In this document: positions 32,879 to 41,583 of the stretch, one piece after another
Position numbering within the stretch: position 1 is the stretch's first letter
Layout of the letters: every line of letters starts with the position of its first letter
The notes under the pieces: model-generated
Databases searched by the model: none
What the model was told of the DNA's origin: nothing
Seen by the model: the letters and a program-made list of their open reading frames with translations, nothing else
Source: Sphingobium sp. MI1205
GTDB lineage: Bacteria > Pseudomonadota > Alphaproteobacteria > Sphingomonadales > Sphingomonadaceae
Assembly: GCF_001563285.1 (NCBI RefSeq)
Contig: NZ_CP005188.1
Span: 811,501 to 875,500, forward strand
DNA length: 64,000 bases
Direction of reading: 5' to 3'
Position numbers and translations under genes: made by a program

Positions 32879-33880
32879 TCAGAAAAGCCGGGTCAGGTGA
32901 TAGAAGCCTGCGCCTATCAAGCCTGCGGCGGGCAGGGTCACGACCCAGGCGACGACGATGCTGGACGCCACGTTCCAGCGAACGGCCGACAGCCGCCGCG
33001 ATGCGCCCACCCCGACGATGGCGCCGGTGATCGTGTGCGTGGTGGAAACCGGCACGCCCAGATGCGTGGCCATGAACAGGGTTATCGCTCCCCCCGTTTC
33101 GGCGCAGAAGCCCTGTGATGGGGTAAGCCGAGTGATTTTCGAACCCATGGTGTGGACGATCTTCCAACCACCGAGCAGGGTGCCAAGGCCCATCGCCGCC
33201 TGGCAGGAGATCACCACCCAGAAGGGAACATGAAAACCGCCTGTCAGCATGCCCTGCGAATAGAGCAGCACAGCAATGATCCCCATCGTCTTCTGTGCGT
33301 CATTTCCGCCATGGCCCAGCGAGTAGAGCGAGGCCGAGACCAGTTGGAGCTTGCGGAACACCCGATCCGCGCCCTGCGGCGTGAAGCGGCGGAAAATCCA
33401 GCTGATGAGCAGCACCAGGAAAAGCGCGAGAATGAGGCCGATCGCGGGCGACAGGACGATGGCCGCACTGGTCTTGAACACGCCGCTCCAGACGACCGCG
33501 CCAAGCCCCGCCTTGGCCGTGCCCGCGCCCAGCAGTCCGCCGATCAATGCATGGCTGGAGGAGGAAGGGATGCCAAGGCCCCAGGTAATGAGGTTCCAGG
33601 CGATGGCCCCCATCAGCGCGCCGAAGATCACCGGCGGGTCGATGATGTTGGCATCGACAATGCCTTTCCCGACGGTTTCGGCGACATGCAGGCCGAAGAA
33701 TAGAAAGGCGATGAAATTGAAGAAGGCCGCCCATGCGACCGCATATTGTGGCTTCAGCACGCGGGTCGATACGATCGTGGCGATCGAGTTCGCGGCGTCG
33801 TGCAGGCCGTTCAGAAAGTCGAAGGCAAGCGCGACGCCGATCAGGGCGACGAGCAGCGGGAAGGCAAGTTGGGCTTCCAT
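32879..33880 (-). CDS. pit: inorganic phosphate transporter, PiT family
   Basis: 333 residues, about ten hydrophobic helices. The two inverted PiT signature repeats are visible: FLNGLHDAANSIATI (residues 22-36) and GHGGNDAQKTMGII (around 213-226). It imports metal-phosphate with protons at the inner membrane. The upstream gene carries a DUF47 (PhoU-like) domain, the usual partner of PiT transporters, 107 bp away in the same direction, with a repeat element between them. Confidence 0.95.
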   Translation of the reverse strand: MEAQLAFPLLVALIGVALAFDFLNGLHDAANSIATIVSTRVLKPQYAVAWAAFFNFIAFLFFGLHVAETVGKGIVDANIIDPPVIFGALMGAIAWNLITWGLGIPSSSSHALIGGLLGAGTAKAGLGAVVWSGVFKTSAAIVLSPAIGLILALFLVLLISWIFRRFTPQGADRVFRKLQLVSASLYSLGHGGNDAQKTMGIIAVLLYSQGMLTGGFHVPFWVVISCQAAMGLGTLLGGWKIVHTMGSKITRLTPSQGFCAETGGAITLFMATHLGVPVSTTHTITGAIVGVGASRRLSAVRWNVASSIVVAWVVTLPAAGLIGAGFYHLTRLF

Positions 33881-33912
33881 GGTGACCTGACTTGTGTTCT
33901 GGGTTCATCCAT

Positions 33913-33972
33913 CCGTTCGCCCGAGCTTGATCGAAGGGCGGGTGCGGACTTCGACAGGCTTAGCCCGAACGG
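33913..33972. repeat. REP-like imperfect palindrome between DUF47 and pit genes
   Basis: CCGTTCGCCCGAGCTTGATC at the left pairs imperfectly with the right arm, which reads TTCGACAGGCTTAGCCCGAA. Elements with the core TTCGACAGGCT...AGCCCGAACGG are common in sphingomonad intergenic DNA, from memory. It would form a long RNA hairpin in the pit transcript. Confidence 0.6.
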
Positions 33973-33987
33973 AGGCGGGAGTTGGCG

Positions 33988-35103
33988 TCAGGCGTGGTCG
34001 ATGACCAGCCCGGAAATTTCATTGGCGACGTCCTCGAAACGGTCGGTCACCTTTTCCAGATGAGCATAGATTTCGTTGCCGACGACGAAGTCCATGGGAT
34101 TGCCCTGCCGCGCCTGATTGTAGAGCGCCTTCAGGCCCGCTTCATGCAGGATGTCGGCATGGCCCTCCAGCTTGACCAAGCGCTCGGTCAGGTCGTGGAG
34201 ACGGACGGAATGGAGATTGAGCGAGCGTAGCAGCGGCATCGCCTCGGCGGTGATGCGCGCGCATTCGACGATGAGCGCGCTCATGTCCTGCATCTGCGGC
34301 GCGAATTCCTTGACCTCGAACAGGGCGATCGCCTTGGCCGTCTGGTTCATCTGGTCGATGGCGTCGTCCATGACGCCGATCAGGCCGGTGATGGCGCTGC
34401 GGTCGAATGGGGTGACGAAGATCCGCCGGACATCCTGCAGCACTTCGCGGATGATGTCGTCCGCCTCATGCTCGCGCGCGGAAATCTCCTGGATATGCGC
34501 GTCCATGTCCGGGCCGCCCTTCAGCAGCTTGGCGAGTGCATCGGCGCCAGCGACAAGGGTCGTGGCATGATCCTCAAACTGTTCGAAGAAACGCCCCTGT
34601 TTGGGCATCAGCGCGTGAAACCACCGCAGCATTCCAGTCCTTTCGCTTTGCCATTCCTTGACCCGCAGCAGCATTCGGATGAACCAGCCCGGATCTCGCG
34701 GCGGTTCGCGAAAGGCCGCGATGATAGTTTGAAGATCGGGTTCATCGACCGCCTTCGCGGCCTCCGAGACCGGAAACCAGCGCAGCTCCCTTTGCCCCCG
34801 CTCGGGCCAGTGCGACAACTGGCCTGTGACTGCAAGGGGGAAAACTTCGACCGTGGCTTCGCGGGAACCGCCTTTGCGGCGGCGCTTGTCATAGCAATAG
34901 CGGCCAAGGGAGGAGGGGCAGGCGATGCCGTGGATGCCCGCTTCCTCATAGGCTTCGACCTCGGCGGCGCGGTGACCGGCCATGCCCTTGATCCGATTGC
35001 CCTTGGGAATCACCCATCGCCGCGTCTCGCGCGAGGTGATCAGCAGGATGCGCATCGACCCGTCGGCGTCCGTGGCATAGGGCAGCGCGGCGATCTGGCG
35101 CAT
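33988..35103 (-). CDS. Nudix hydrolase fused to a DUF47 (PhoU-like) domain
   Basis: 371 residues from the ATG at 35103, which follows GGGGGAGAG (the frame extends to 35187). The first about 135 residues form a Nudix domain of the diphosphoinositol-polyphosphatase type (RRWVIPKGN, then AAEVEAYEEAGIHG). The Nudix box keeps the EAYEEAG acidic residues but has Val instead of the usual Arg. The C-terminal about 214 residues match DUF47 (MLRWFHALMPKQGRFFEQFE onwards). No stop separates them, but an internal ATG at 34632 has AAGGA five to six bases upstream, so DUF47 may also be made alone. The DUF47 part probably regulates the adjacent PiT transporter. Confidence 0.85.
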   Translation of the reverse strand: MRQIAALPYATDADGSMRILLITSRETRRWVIPKGNRIKGMAGHRAAEVEAYEEAGIHGIACPSSLGRYCYDKRRRKGGSREATVEVFPLAVTGQLSHWPERGQRELRWFPVSEAAKAVDEPDLQTIIAAFREPPRDPGWFIRMLLRVKEWQSERTGMLRWFHALMPKQGRFFEQFEDHATTLVAGADALAKLLKGGPDMDAHIQEISAREHEADDIIREVLQDVRRIFVTPFDRSAITGLIGVMDDAIDQMNQTAKAIALFEVKEFAPQMQDMSALIVECARITAEAMPLLRSLNLHSVRLHDLTERLVKLEGHADILHEAGLKALYNQARQGNPMDFVVGNEIYAHLEKVTDRFEDVANEISGLVIDHA

Positions 35104-35200
35104 TACCAGCTCTCCCCCACGGCCCCGCCTATTGTCGCTTGCCCCTGTTCCATGCGCGCCTTGTAACGAAAACGTCACATGGCGCAATCAACTAGGTTGG

Positions 35201-37354
35201 TCAGATCGACAGCCGCGCCGTCACGCGAATGTCCCGTCCGGCAAGCGGCGCATAATCCTTCAGCACGCTGGCATGCCGCCGCGCCTCCACGTCAAAGATA
35301 TTATTGGCGCTGACGGTGATGCTGGTACGGTCGTTACCGCTGAACGGTTTGAAGGACAGCGACGCGTTGACCAGCGTAAAGCCGCCGGTCCGCGTTTCCG
35401 TCGCTGCGATCCGATTTTGCGCGAAGCTGTGCTCCACCTCGCCGCGCAGCGTCAGCCGATCGTCCTGTAGCTCCAGCCCGCCCAGCAGGCGAAGCGGCGG
35501 GATGCGGGGCGCCGGGCCGGACCCGGTGATGGTGGCGCGCACATAGTCGGCTACGCCATCCAGATTGACGGCATAACGGCCGATCTGCCCCAGCTTGACC
35601 GAAGCCTCCGCCTCAAAGCCCCAATAACGGGCGTCCGCCTGCGCATATTGGAAGCATGGAAATTCCAGTTCCGCGCCGCCATTGGCGGCCATGCACACGC
35701 TGTCGTCCACAATGGCGTCGTAAATATAGCCGTCAAACCAGTTGTGATAGGCGGACAGCGACAGGCTGTAGCCGTCGCCCTGACCGCGCAGCGTGCCTTC
35801 CACGCCCCAGCTTTTTTCCAGGCCGAAGGTCGGATCGCCCAGTTCAAAGGCCTGCGTCCCGGCGTGATTGCCGCGCGCGAACAATTCTTCGGCGGATGGT
35901 GCGCGTTCCGTGCGGGCGAGGTTCAGCCCCAGCCGCCAGCCTGGAACGATCTGCTGGCTCGCCCCGACCGATGCTGAAAAGGCGTCAAAGTTGCGCCGCT
36001 GGCCCGCGATGAACAGGTCGGCATCGGGGACTGAGCGCAGTTTGGTCTTTTCATAGCGCGCGCCTGCTTCCAGCCGCGTATCGCCCAGATCGACCGATTG
36101 CAGGGTGAAGAAGCCCAACTGCTCCGTGTCGTTTTTGGGCAGGAATTTCTCTTCGCCATTGGCGGAAAAGCGGCGGGTGAAATATTGCACGCCGGACGCG
36201 CCATCCCAATTGCCACGGCGGGACTGGATCAGTTCCAGCCGACTTTCCATCGACTGATTCCGGAATGTAGTGCCGATTTCGCCGCTGGGCTCGATTTCGT
36301 CATGCCGGTAGCTCGCCCAACCGGCGCGCAGCCGGATACTGTCGATGAACCCGCCATTCACCGCTACTTCGCCGCGCAGGTCTGCCCGGGTCTGCTGCAT
36401 GGCCAGGGTAACGTCTTCATGGGCATGTTCTTCTTCGTGATCATGATCGTCGCCATCGTGATCTTCATGGGCTTCCGTCACGTCGATGCGTGATGGCACG
36501 CCGTAGCGATTTTCGCTGTGCGAAACGGAAAAGCCGAGATTGCCGCGATCGCCGACATAGGCGAGGCCGCCCGCCACTTCCCATGTTTCGGCCGCCGTGT
36601 TGGGCAGCTTGCCGCGCAGGCGTCCGTCTTCGCGGATTTCCTCTTCGTCGGAAACGGCCGCGATGGCGCGAAGCGGTGCTGCCAGAATATAGCCGCCGGT
36701 CCGCAGGTCACCGGTCTTGGTGTAGCTGCCGTCGGCATGAGCGACCAGCCCGCCGCCCAACGGCACCTCAATCTCTCCAGCGACGGTCCGTTCGTCCGCC
36801 GCGCTGCCATAGGTGGCGATCCCGTCCACATGGATTGGCTCGTCCGGGATCCGTCGCGGAATGCGGCTGTCGATGACATTGACGACGCCGCCGATCGCCG
36901 ACGACCCGTAGAGCAGTGCCGAAGGTCCGCGCAGTATCTCGATGCGGTCGGCGGTCAGTGGGTTGATGGCGACGGCGTGATCGACCGAAGTATTGGATAC
37001 GTCGAAGCTGCCGATGCCGTCGGTCAGGATGCGCACCCGTTCACCCTGAAAGCCGCGCAGCACCGGGCGCGAGGCGTTGGGACCGAAGGAGGTGGCGGAG
37101 ACGCCCGGCTGACGCGCCAGCGTTTCGCCGATCGTGGGGCGCAGGGAGCGGGTCAGCTTGGCGCCCGAGATGACCGTTGTGCCTGAAAGGATGTCGCCCT
37201 GCCTGCGTGGAATGAGGGCGGTGACGATGATGTCGGCGCGATCGTCATGATAGCCTTTTGACGGGGCGGGTGCGGCAGTGGTCTGCGCTGTTGCGGGGAA
37301 TGCGAGGCAAAGGGCGGAGATGGCGGAACCGGCGCGGAGCAGCGGCAAATGCAT
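35201..37354 (-). CDS. znuD: TonB-dependent receptor, ZnuD-like (probable zinc uptake)
   Basis: 717 residues. Signal peptide to about 23 (FPATAQ), plug domain with SRPVLRGFQGERVRILTDGI and SSAIGGVVNVIDSR, and a barrel ending RDIRVTARLSI. A His/Asp/Glu-rich extracellular segment at residues 296-312 (HEDHDGDDHDHEEEHAH) and a cysteine pair around 552-566 (VCMAANGG...FPCF) are features of ZnuD zinc receptors. A palindrome 48 bases upstream of the start resembles a metalloregulator site. Zinc specificity is inferred; copper or nickel is possible. Confidence 0.85.
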   Translation of the reverse strand: MHLPLLRAGSAISALCLAFPATAQTTAAPAPSKGYHDDRADIIVTALIPRRQGDILSGTTVISGAKLTRSLRPTIGETLARQPGVSATSFGPNASRPVLRGFQGERVRILTDGIGSFDVSNTSVDHAVAINPLTADRIEILRGPSALLYGSSAIGGVVNVIDSRIPRRIPDEPIHVDGIATYGSAADERTVAGEIEVPLGGGLVAHADGSYTKTGDLRTGGYILAAPLRAIAAVSDEEEIREDGRLRGKLPNTAAETWEVAGGLAYVGDRGNLGFSVSHSENRYGVPSRIDVTEAHEDHDGDDHDHEEEHAHEDVTLAMQQTRADLRGEVAVNGGFIDSIRLRAGWASYRHDEIEPSGEIGTTFRNQSMESRLELIQSRRGNWDGASGVQYFTRRFSANGEEKFLPKNDTEQLGFFTLQSVDLGDTRLEAGARYEKTKLRSVPDADLFIAGQRRNFDAFSASVGASQQIVPGWRLGLNLARTERAPSAEELFARGNHAGTQAFELGDPTFGLEKSWGVEGTLRGQGDGYSLSLSAYHNWFDGYIYDAIVDDSVCMAANGGAELEFPCFQYAQADARYWGFEAEASVKLGQIGRYAVNLDGVADYVRATITGSGPAPRIPPLRLLGGLELQDDRLTLRGEVEHSFAQNRIAATETRTGGFTLVNASLSFKPFSGNDRTSITVSANNIFDVEARRHASVLKDYAPLAGRDIRVTARLSI

Positions 37355-37402
37355 GAATTAAACCCTTAATCAAAATGATCTTGGTGGGCGTCCTATCTAA
37401 AA

Positions 37403-37417
37403 TGATATAACATATCA
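37403..37417. promoter_or_regulatory. candidate Zur/Fur-family operator upstream of the ZnuD-like receptor
   Basis: TGATAT-AAC-ATATCA is a perfect inverted repeat in an A+T-rich stretch 48 bases before the receptor start. The alphaproteobacterial Zur box is an A+T-rich palindrome of the TGTTATA..TATAACA kind, so the resemblance is partial. Confidence 0.4.
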
Positions 37418-37620
37418 ACTGTCATTATCAGGCAGTTCATAGGCGCCGTGCGAGGGTCCGAGTTGAGCATTTGCGCCTTAGATAAGTTCCGCCGCGAGAA
37501 TGTCCGGCGTGGCAGCGGCTCGAAATGATAGGGTAATGCCGTGTTAGGGGTGCGCCGCGAGAGAATCCGCTGTGCGTGGCACGGGGCGTCGGCAGACTTG
37601 TGAAATGCAGCCGATTTACG

Positions 37621-38547
37621 TCAAAGGAAGAGAAATTCCGCGAGCGCAACCGCCGCCGGGTTCGCTTCCGGTTGGGGGCGCAGGGTCTGTCGCACTTCGA
37701 TGGCGGGCAGCGGCCTTTCGAGCGCGAGGCGGCGGATGCCGGTCATCCGGCCAAGGTCGCGGGCCAGCGGGCCGAAGGCAGCGAAGCAGCCCGCCCCTTC
37801 CCGCAATATGGTCATGATATCGAACATATTGTCGGTTTCGAGGACTGGTGCACCCAGGACGATCCCGTCCCGATCCAGCGCTTCATCGATGATGCGGCGG
37901 AGGGCGTTGTGCGGTTCCATGGTCAGCGTCGGGCTGATCCGCAGCTCCTCAGGCGACACGCTGTCGCGGCGGGCGAGGGGATGATCGGCGCCCGCATAGA
38001 TGTTGATCTGTTCCGACCAACCATAGCGGGAAGGAAGGTTTGCCGATTCGCCCAGGGCGTAGAAATAGGCGATGTCGACGCGGCCCTGCTCCAGCGCGCG
38101 GCGCGCTTCGTCAGCCAAATGGATGGACAGGTCGAGCGTGATGGCAACATCTTCATTCGCCGCCTCGAACGCCGCCAGCGCGTCCTGGAAATGGCCGAAC
38201 ACCGGGGCGGGCGCGGCGAGGGTGATGGATTGCCGGGCTGGTTCCGAAGCGGGCGGCGGGGCATCGACTGCCGGTGGCGCGGCGTCGGGCTCATCCATGG
38301 TCCACGCGGCCGACCGGTCATGCGACAGCAGCGTCATGGCCTCCGCCGTCTTGCGCCCGGCGGCGGTCAGCCGCTGGCGATCGGGAAGATCCTCGAACAG
38401 CTTGTAGCCGAGGCGCATTTCCAGCGACGCTATACCGCGCGCGATCTCATCGGCTGAAAGGCCGGTGTCGCGGGCGCATCGCGTGATGCCGCCGGCGGCC
38501 ACCATCTGCGCGAAAATGTCCAGTTGGCGCAGGGGAGGCGTGGCCAT
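37621..38547 (-). CDS. LysR-family transcriptional regulator
   Basis: 308 residues from the ATG at 38547. The N-terminal HTH reads LRQLDIFAQMVAAGGITRCA then RDTGLSADEIARGIASLEMR, with a Pro/Ala-rich linker (PPAVDAPPPASEP) before an effector-binding domain with GRVDIAYFYALGE. No strong ribosome-binding site is visible for this start. The divergent gene is the small DUF4169 protein. Target unknown. Confidence 0.85.
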   Translation of the reverse strand: MATPPLRQLDIFAQMVAAGGITRCARDTGLSADEIARGIASLEMRLGYKLFEDLPDRQRLTAAGRKTAEAMTLLSHDRSAAWTMDEPDAAPPAVDAPPPASEPARQSITLAAPAPVFGHFQDALAAFEAANEDVAITLDLSIHLADEARRALEQGRVDIAYFYALGESANLPSRYGWSEQINIYAGADHPLARRDSVSPEELRISPTLTMEPHNALRRIIDEALDRDGIVLGAPVLETDNMFDIMTILREGAGCFAAFGPLARDLGRMTGIRRLALERPLPAIEVRQTLRPQPEANPAAVALAEFLFL

Positions 38548-38696
38548 GCAGCGGGTGATAGTGCAATTGTCGCGCCGGGTTAAGCGCCATCTTCGCGTCG
38601 ATGACATTGGGATGTTGACGAAAGCCTGTGATGCGGGTTCAGTCGCCGCTACCGGCTTCACCGTCCTTCCATCGGACCGCTGCCAGGGGAGCAGTC

Positions 38697-38891
38697 ATGG
38701 GCGACATCATCAATCTGAGACAGGCGCGCAAGGCCAAGGCGCGGGGCGAGAAGGAGCGGGCGGCTGCGGCCAATCGCGCCAGGTTCGGGCGCACGAAGGC
38801 GGAGCGGCAGGCCAGCCGTCAGGAAGAGGCGCGGCAGACCCGGCGGATAGAAGGCAGTCGCCGTGAAATTCCGGAAGATGATCCTCAATAA
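38697..38891 (+). CDS. small DUF4169 family protein
   Basis: 64 residues, MGDIINLRQARKAKARGEKE then a strongly basic helix ending REIPEDDPQ. The N-terminal INLRQARKA(K)AR pattern defines the DUF4169 family of Alphaproteobacteria, function unknown. I chose the ATG at 38697 over the upstream one because the family begins at this Met. Confidence 0.85.
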   Translation: MGDIINLRQARKAKARGEKERAAAANRARFGRTKAERQASRQEEARQTRRIEGSRREIPEDDPQ

Positions 38892-39059
38892 TCGTGAGGC
38901 GTTAAAGTAACGAAAGTCTGCCTCAGGCTATAGATTTTGATGAACATCCATTAATATTCCGGTGAGTTATATCCGTCCGTCGATCATCTGCATCGATTCG
39001 TCTTGAATCATGCGGTTCTGTTGCCGTCATTTCGTCGCCTCACCCGTTGAGTTGGCACT

Positions 39060-40025
39060 ATGAGAGGATATAGCCTGTACGTTCGTTCGGCCGGTGCCGC
39101 GATTGCCGCTGTTCTGGCCTTTGGTCCCACCTATGCTTTTGCGCAGGAAGAGGTCGCTCCACCGGTGTCGGCGCCGGTGACTACGGAGGTTGTCCCCCCG
39201 GCTGCGCCAGCACCGGTCATAGGCCCTTCAACGCCCATGGTGCAGCCGACCCAGTCGGTCGATGAGCGCATTGCCGCGGCGGTTGCGGCGTCGGAGGCCG
39301 AGCAGGCATCCGTAGCCACGCCGACCCCAGCGCCCGCAGAAATCGCCGAGCGCAGGATTGCCGCTGAACGGCCGCAACCATCCCGTACCGCCACTGCGGC
39401 ACCGGCGCCGCGCGAGCCTGTGACCGATCCCATGCAGCCGCAGCAGGCCGCATCCGCGCCAGTAGCCCCGGTGGTCCCGGATATGAGTGCCCCTGAAACG
39501 ACGGCTGCCGATCCGGTAGTGCAGGAGCAGCCGGCCGCAGCGAGCAACGGGCCGGACGAATCGCTTTACTGGGCGCTGGGTGGCGGCGCTCTGCTGTTGC
39601 TGGGTCTGGGCGGGGCTGCGGCCCTCCGTCGCCGCCGGGTAGATGAGGATGCGGTAACGCCCTATGCGCAAACGCCCGTTCGCGACGAACCGATGGCGGC
39701 GAAGCCCGCGTCGGTCGCATCTTCTGCGACCCCGACCCACAGCCCAGCGCAGCCGGTCGGTGCCGCCGCGCCCGTGCATGGCAGCCTGGCGGCGATGGTC
39801 GCCGCTCCGCCGAGCGCGGAAAATCCGTTCCGAACCCATGCCAAGCGCATGCGTCGGGCGCGTTATCTGCTGGCGCAGCGCGAGAGACAGGACGCCGCTG
39901 TGCATGCGCCGGTTTCTACCCCCGTGGCGCCGCAGACGACCCATGCCGAGCCGCAGATGCAGACGGTCTATCGGCTGGGCAAGGATCGTAGCCGAAACAT
40001 GGGGTTCAAGCCGCAGACGCGCTAA
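39060..40025 (+). CDS. proline/alanine-rich membrane-anchored protein of unknown function
   Basis: 321 residues. Signal peptide to about residue 29 (GPTYAFAQ), a disordered Pro/Ala-rich region to about 165, one hydrophobic helix YWALGGGALLLLGLGGAAAL followed by RRRR, then a cytoplasmic tail. The tail contains ENPFRTHAKRMRRARYLLAQ and ends near YRLGKDRSRNMGFKPQ. The arrangement resembles a sorting-signal or FimV-like anchor. I do not recognise a named family. A strong terminator follows, so it is a single-gene unit. Confidence 0.75.
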   Translation: MRGYSLYVRSAGAAIAAVLAFGPTYAFAQEEVAPPVSAPVTTEVVPPAAPAPVIGPSTPMVQPTQSVDERIAAAVAASEAEQASVATPTPAPAEIAERRIAAERPQPSRTATAAPAPREPVTDPMQPQQAASAPVAPVVPDMSAPETTAADPVVQEQPAAASNGPDESLYWALGGGALLLLGLGGAAALRRRRVDEDAVTPYAQTPVRDEPMAAKPASVASSATPTHSPAQPVGAAAPVHGSLAAMVAAPPSAENPFRTHAKRMRRARYLLAQRERQDAAVHAPVSTPVAPQTTHAEPQMQTVYRLGKDRSRNMGFKPQTR

Positions 40026-40069
40026 GTCCATCGCCTGGGCAAGGCGGGCTATCCCCTGGTGGCCTGTTG

Positions 40070-40105
40070 AAAGGGAGTGGCGGCGTTTGCCGCCGCTCCC
40101 CTTTT
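40070..40105 (+). terminator. rho-independent terminator
   Basis: AAGGGAGTGGCGGC and GCCGCCGCTCCCCTT form a long stem around GTTT, followed by a T tail. It lies 45 bases after the gene at 39060-40025. Confidence 0.85.
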
Positions 40106-40214
40106 GCATGCGCCCGCGCCGACTCGGTTGCACTTGAGCGCCACGCCTGATACCGGCGCGCCGGTGATTTTTGCGCCAGTTCGAAGGCCAGTTTGAAGGA
40201 AGGTCGCTCCATCC

Positions 40215-41432
40215 ATGTCCGATAAGATCAACCGCATTGTCCTTGCCTTCTCGGGGGGGCTGGACACCAGCGTGATCCTGAAATGGTTGCAGCAGACCTA
40301 TCAGTGCGAGGTCGTGACCTTTACCGCCGATCTGGGGCAGGGCGAGGAACTGGAGCCGGCGCGGCAGAAGGCCAAGCTGATGGGCGTGCGCGACGAGCAT
40401 ATCTTCATCGACGATCTGCGCGAGGAATTCGTCAAGGACTATGTATTCCCGATGATGCGCAGCAATGCGCTGTATGAGGGGCTGTATCTGCTGGGTACGT
40501 CGATCGCGCGCCCGCTGATCGCCAAGCGGCAGATCGAGATCGCGCGGCAGGTGGGCGCCGATGCGGTCAGCCATGGCGCGACGGGCAAGGGCAATGACCA
40601 GGTCCGTTTCGAACTGGGCTATTACGCACTTTCGCCCGACATCAAGGTGATCGCGCCGTGGCGTGAGTGGGACCTGACCAGCCGCACCCGCCTGATCGAA
40701 TTTGCCGAGCAGCACCAGATTCCCATCCCGCGCGACAAGCGTGGCGAAAGCCCGTTTTCGACCGACGCGAACATGCTGCACACCTCGTCCGAGGGCAAGG
40801 TGCTGGAAGATCCGTGGGAAGAAGTGCCCGACTATGTCTATTCGCGCACGGTCAACCCGGAGGACGCGCCGGACGCGCCCGAATATATCACGGTCGATTT
40901 CGAGCGTGGCGATGGCGTGGCGATCAACGGCGTGGGCATGAGCCCGGCGACGCTGCTGGAAACGCTGAACGAATATGGCCGCAAGCATGGTATCGGCCGC
41001 CTCGACCTGGTCGAAAACCGCTTCGTCGGCATGAAGTCGCGCGGCATGTATGAAACCCCGGGCGGCACCATCTATCATCTGGCGCATCGCGGCATCGAAC
41101 AGTTGACGCTGGATCGCGGCGCGGCGCATCTGAAGGATGAGCTGGCCCCCAAATATGCCGAGCTTATCTATAACGGCTTCTGGTTCAGCCCCGAACGCGA
41201 GATGTTGCAGGCGGCGATCGACCATAGCCAGGAAAAGGTGACGGGCACCGTCCGGCTGAAGCTGTACAAGGGTGGCGTCCATGTCGTTGGCCGCAAGTCG
41301 CCTTATTCGCTGTACAGTGAAAAGGTCGTGACGTTCGAGGATGATGCGGGCGCCTATGACCAGCGCGATGCGGCCGGCTTCATCAAGCTGAACGCGCTGC
41401 GGTTGCGGCTGCTGGGTCGGCGCGACGCCTGA
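40215..41432 (+). CDS. argG: argininosuccinate synthase
   Basis: 405 residues, the usual length. The ATP-binding signature near the N-terminus reads [20 protein letters not shown]. Further family blocks include [20 protein letters not shown] and [19 protein letters not shown]. It joins citrulline and aspartate with ATP in arginine synthesis. GGAAGG precedes the ATG. It appears monocistronic. Confidence 0.98.
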   Translation: MSDKINRIVLAFSGGLDTSVILKWLQQTYQCEVVTFTADLGQGEELEPARQKAKLMGVRDEHIFIDDLREEFVKDYVFPMMRSNALYEGLYLLGTSIARPLIAKRQIEIARQVGADAVSHGATGKGNDQVRFELGYYALSPDIKVIAPWREWDLTSRTRLIEFAEQHQIPIPRDKRGESPFSTDANMLHTSSEGKVLEDPWEEVPDYVYSRTVNPEDAPDAPEYITVDFERGDGVAINGVGMSPATLLETLNEYGRKHGIGRLDLVENRFVGMKSRGMYETPGGTIYHLAHRGIEQLTLDRGAAHLKDELAPKYAELIYNGFWFSPEREMLQAAIDHSQEKVTGTVRLKLYKGGVHVVGRKSPYSLYSEKVVTFEDDAGAYDQRDAAGFIKLNALRLRLLGRRDA

Positions 41433-41442
41433 TTGCAAGCTC

Positions 41443-41468
41443 GGGGCGGCGCGGCGTGCGTGCCGCCC
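41443..41468 (+). terminator. hairpin after argG
   Basis: GGGCGGC (41444-41450) pairs with GCCGCCC (41462-41468) 11 bases after the stop. There is no T run, so termination is uncertain. Confidence 0.45.
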
Positions 41469-41583
41469 TGTTACAAATTACGACAATTTCGGCCGTGACA
41501 TGACAAGGTTGCGGGACAAGTCTTCCCCATAAGGGTTTCAGGAGCGGCGATGGCCGTTCGTCACCTTTTGGAAGGAAGATTAA

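Noticed and set aside
39228..41438. A 736-codon minus-strand open frame opposite argG and the gene at 39060-40025
   Set aside because: Spans two well-supported genes on the other strand; composition is typical of an antisense shadow.
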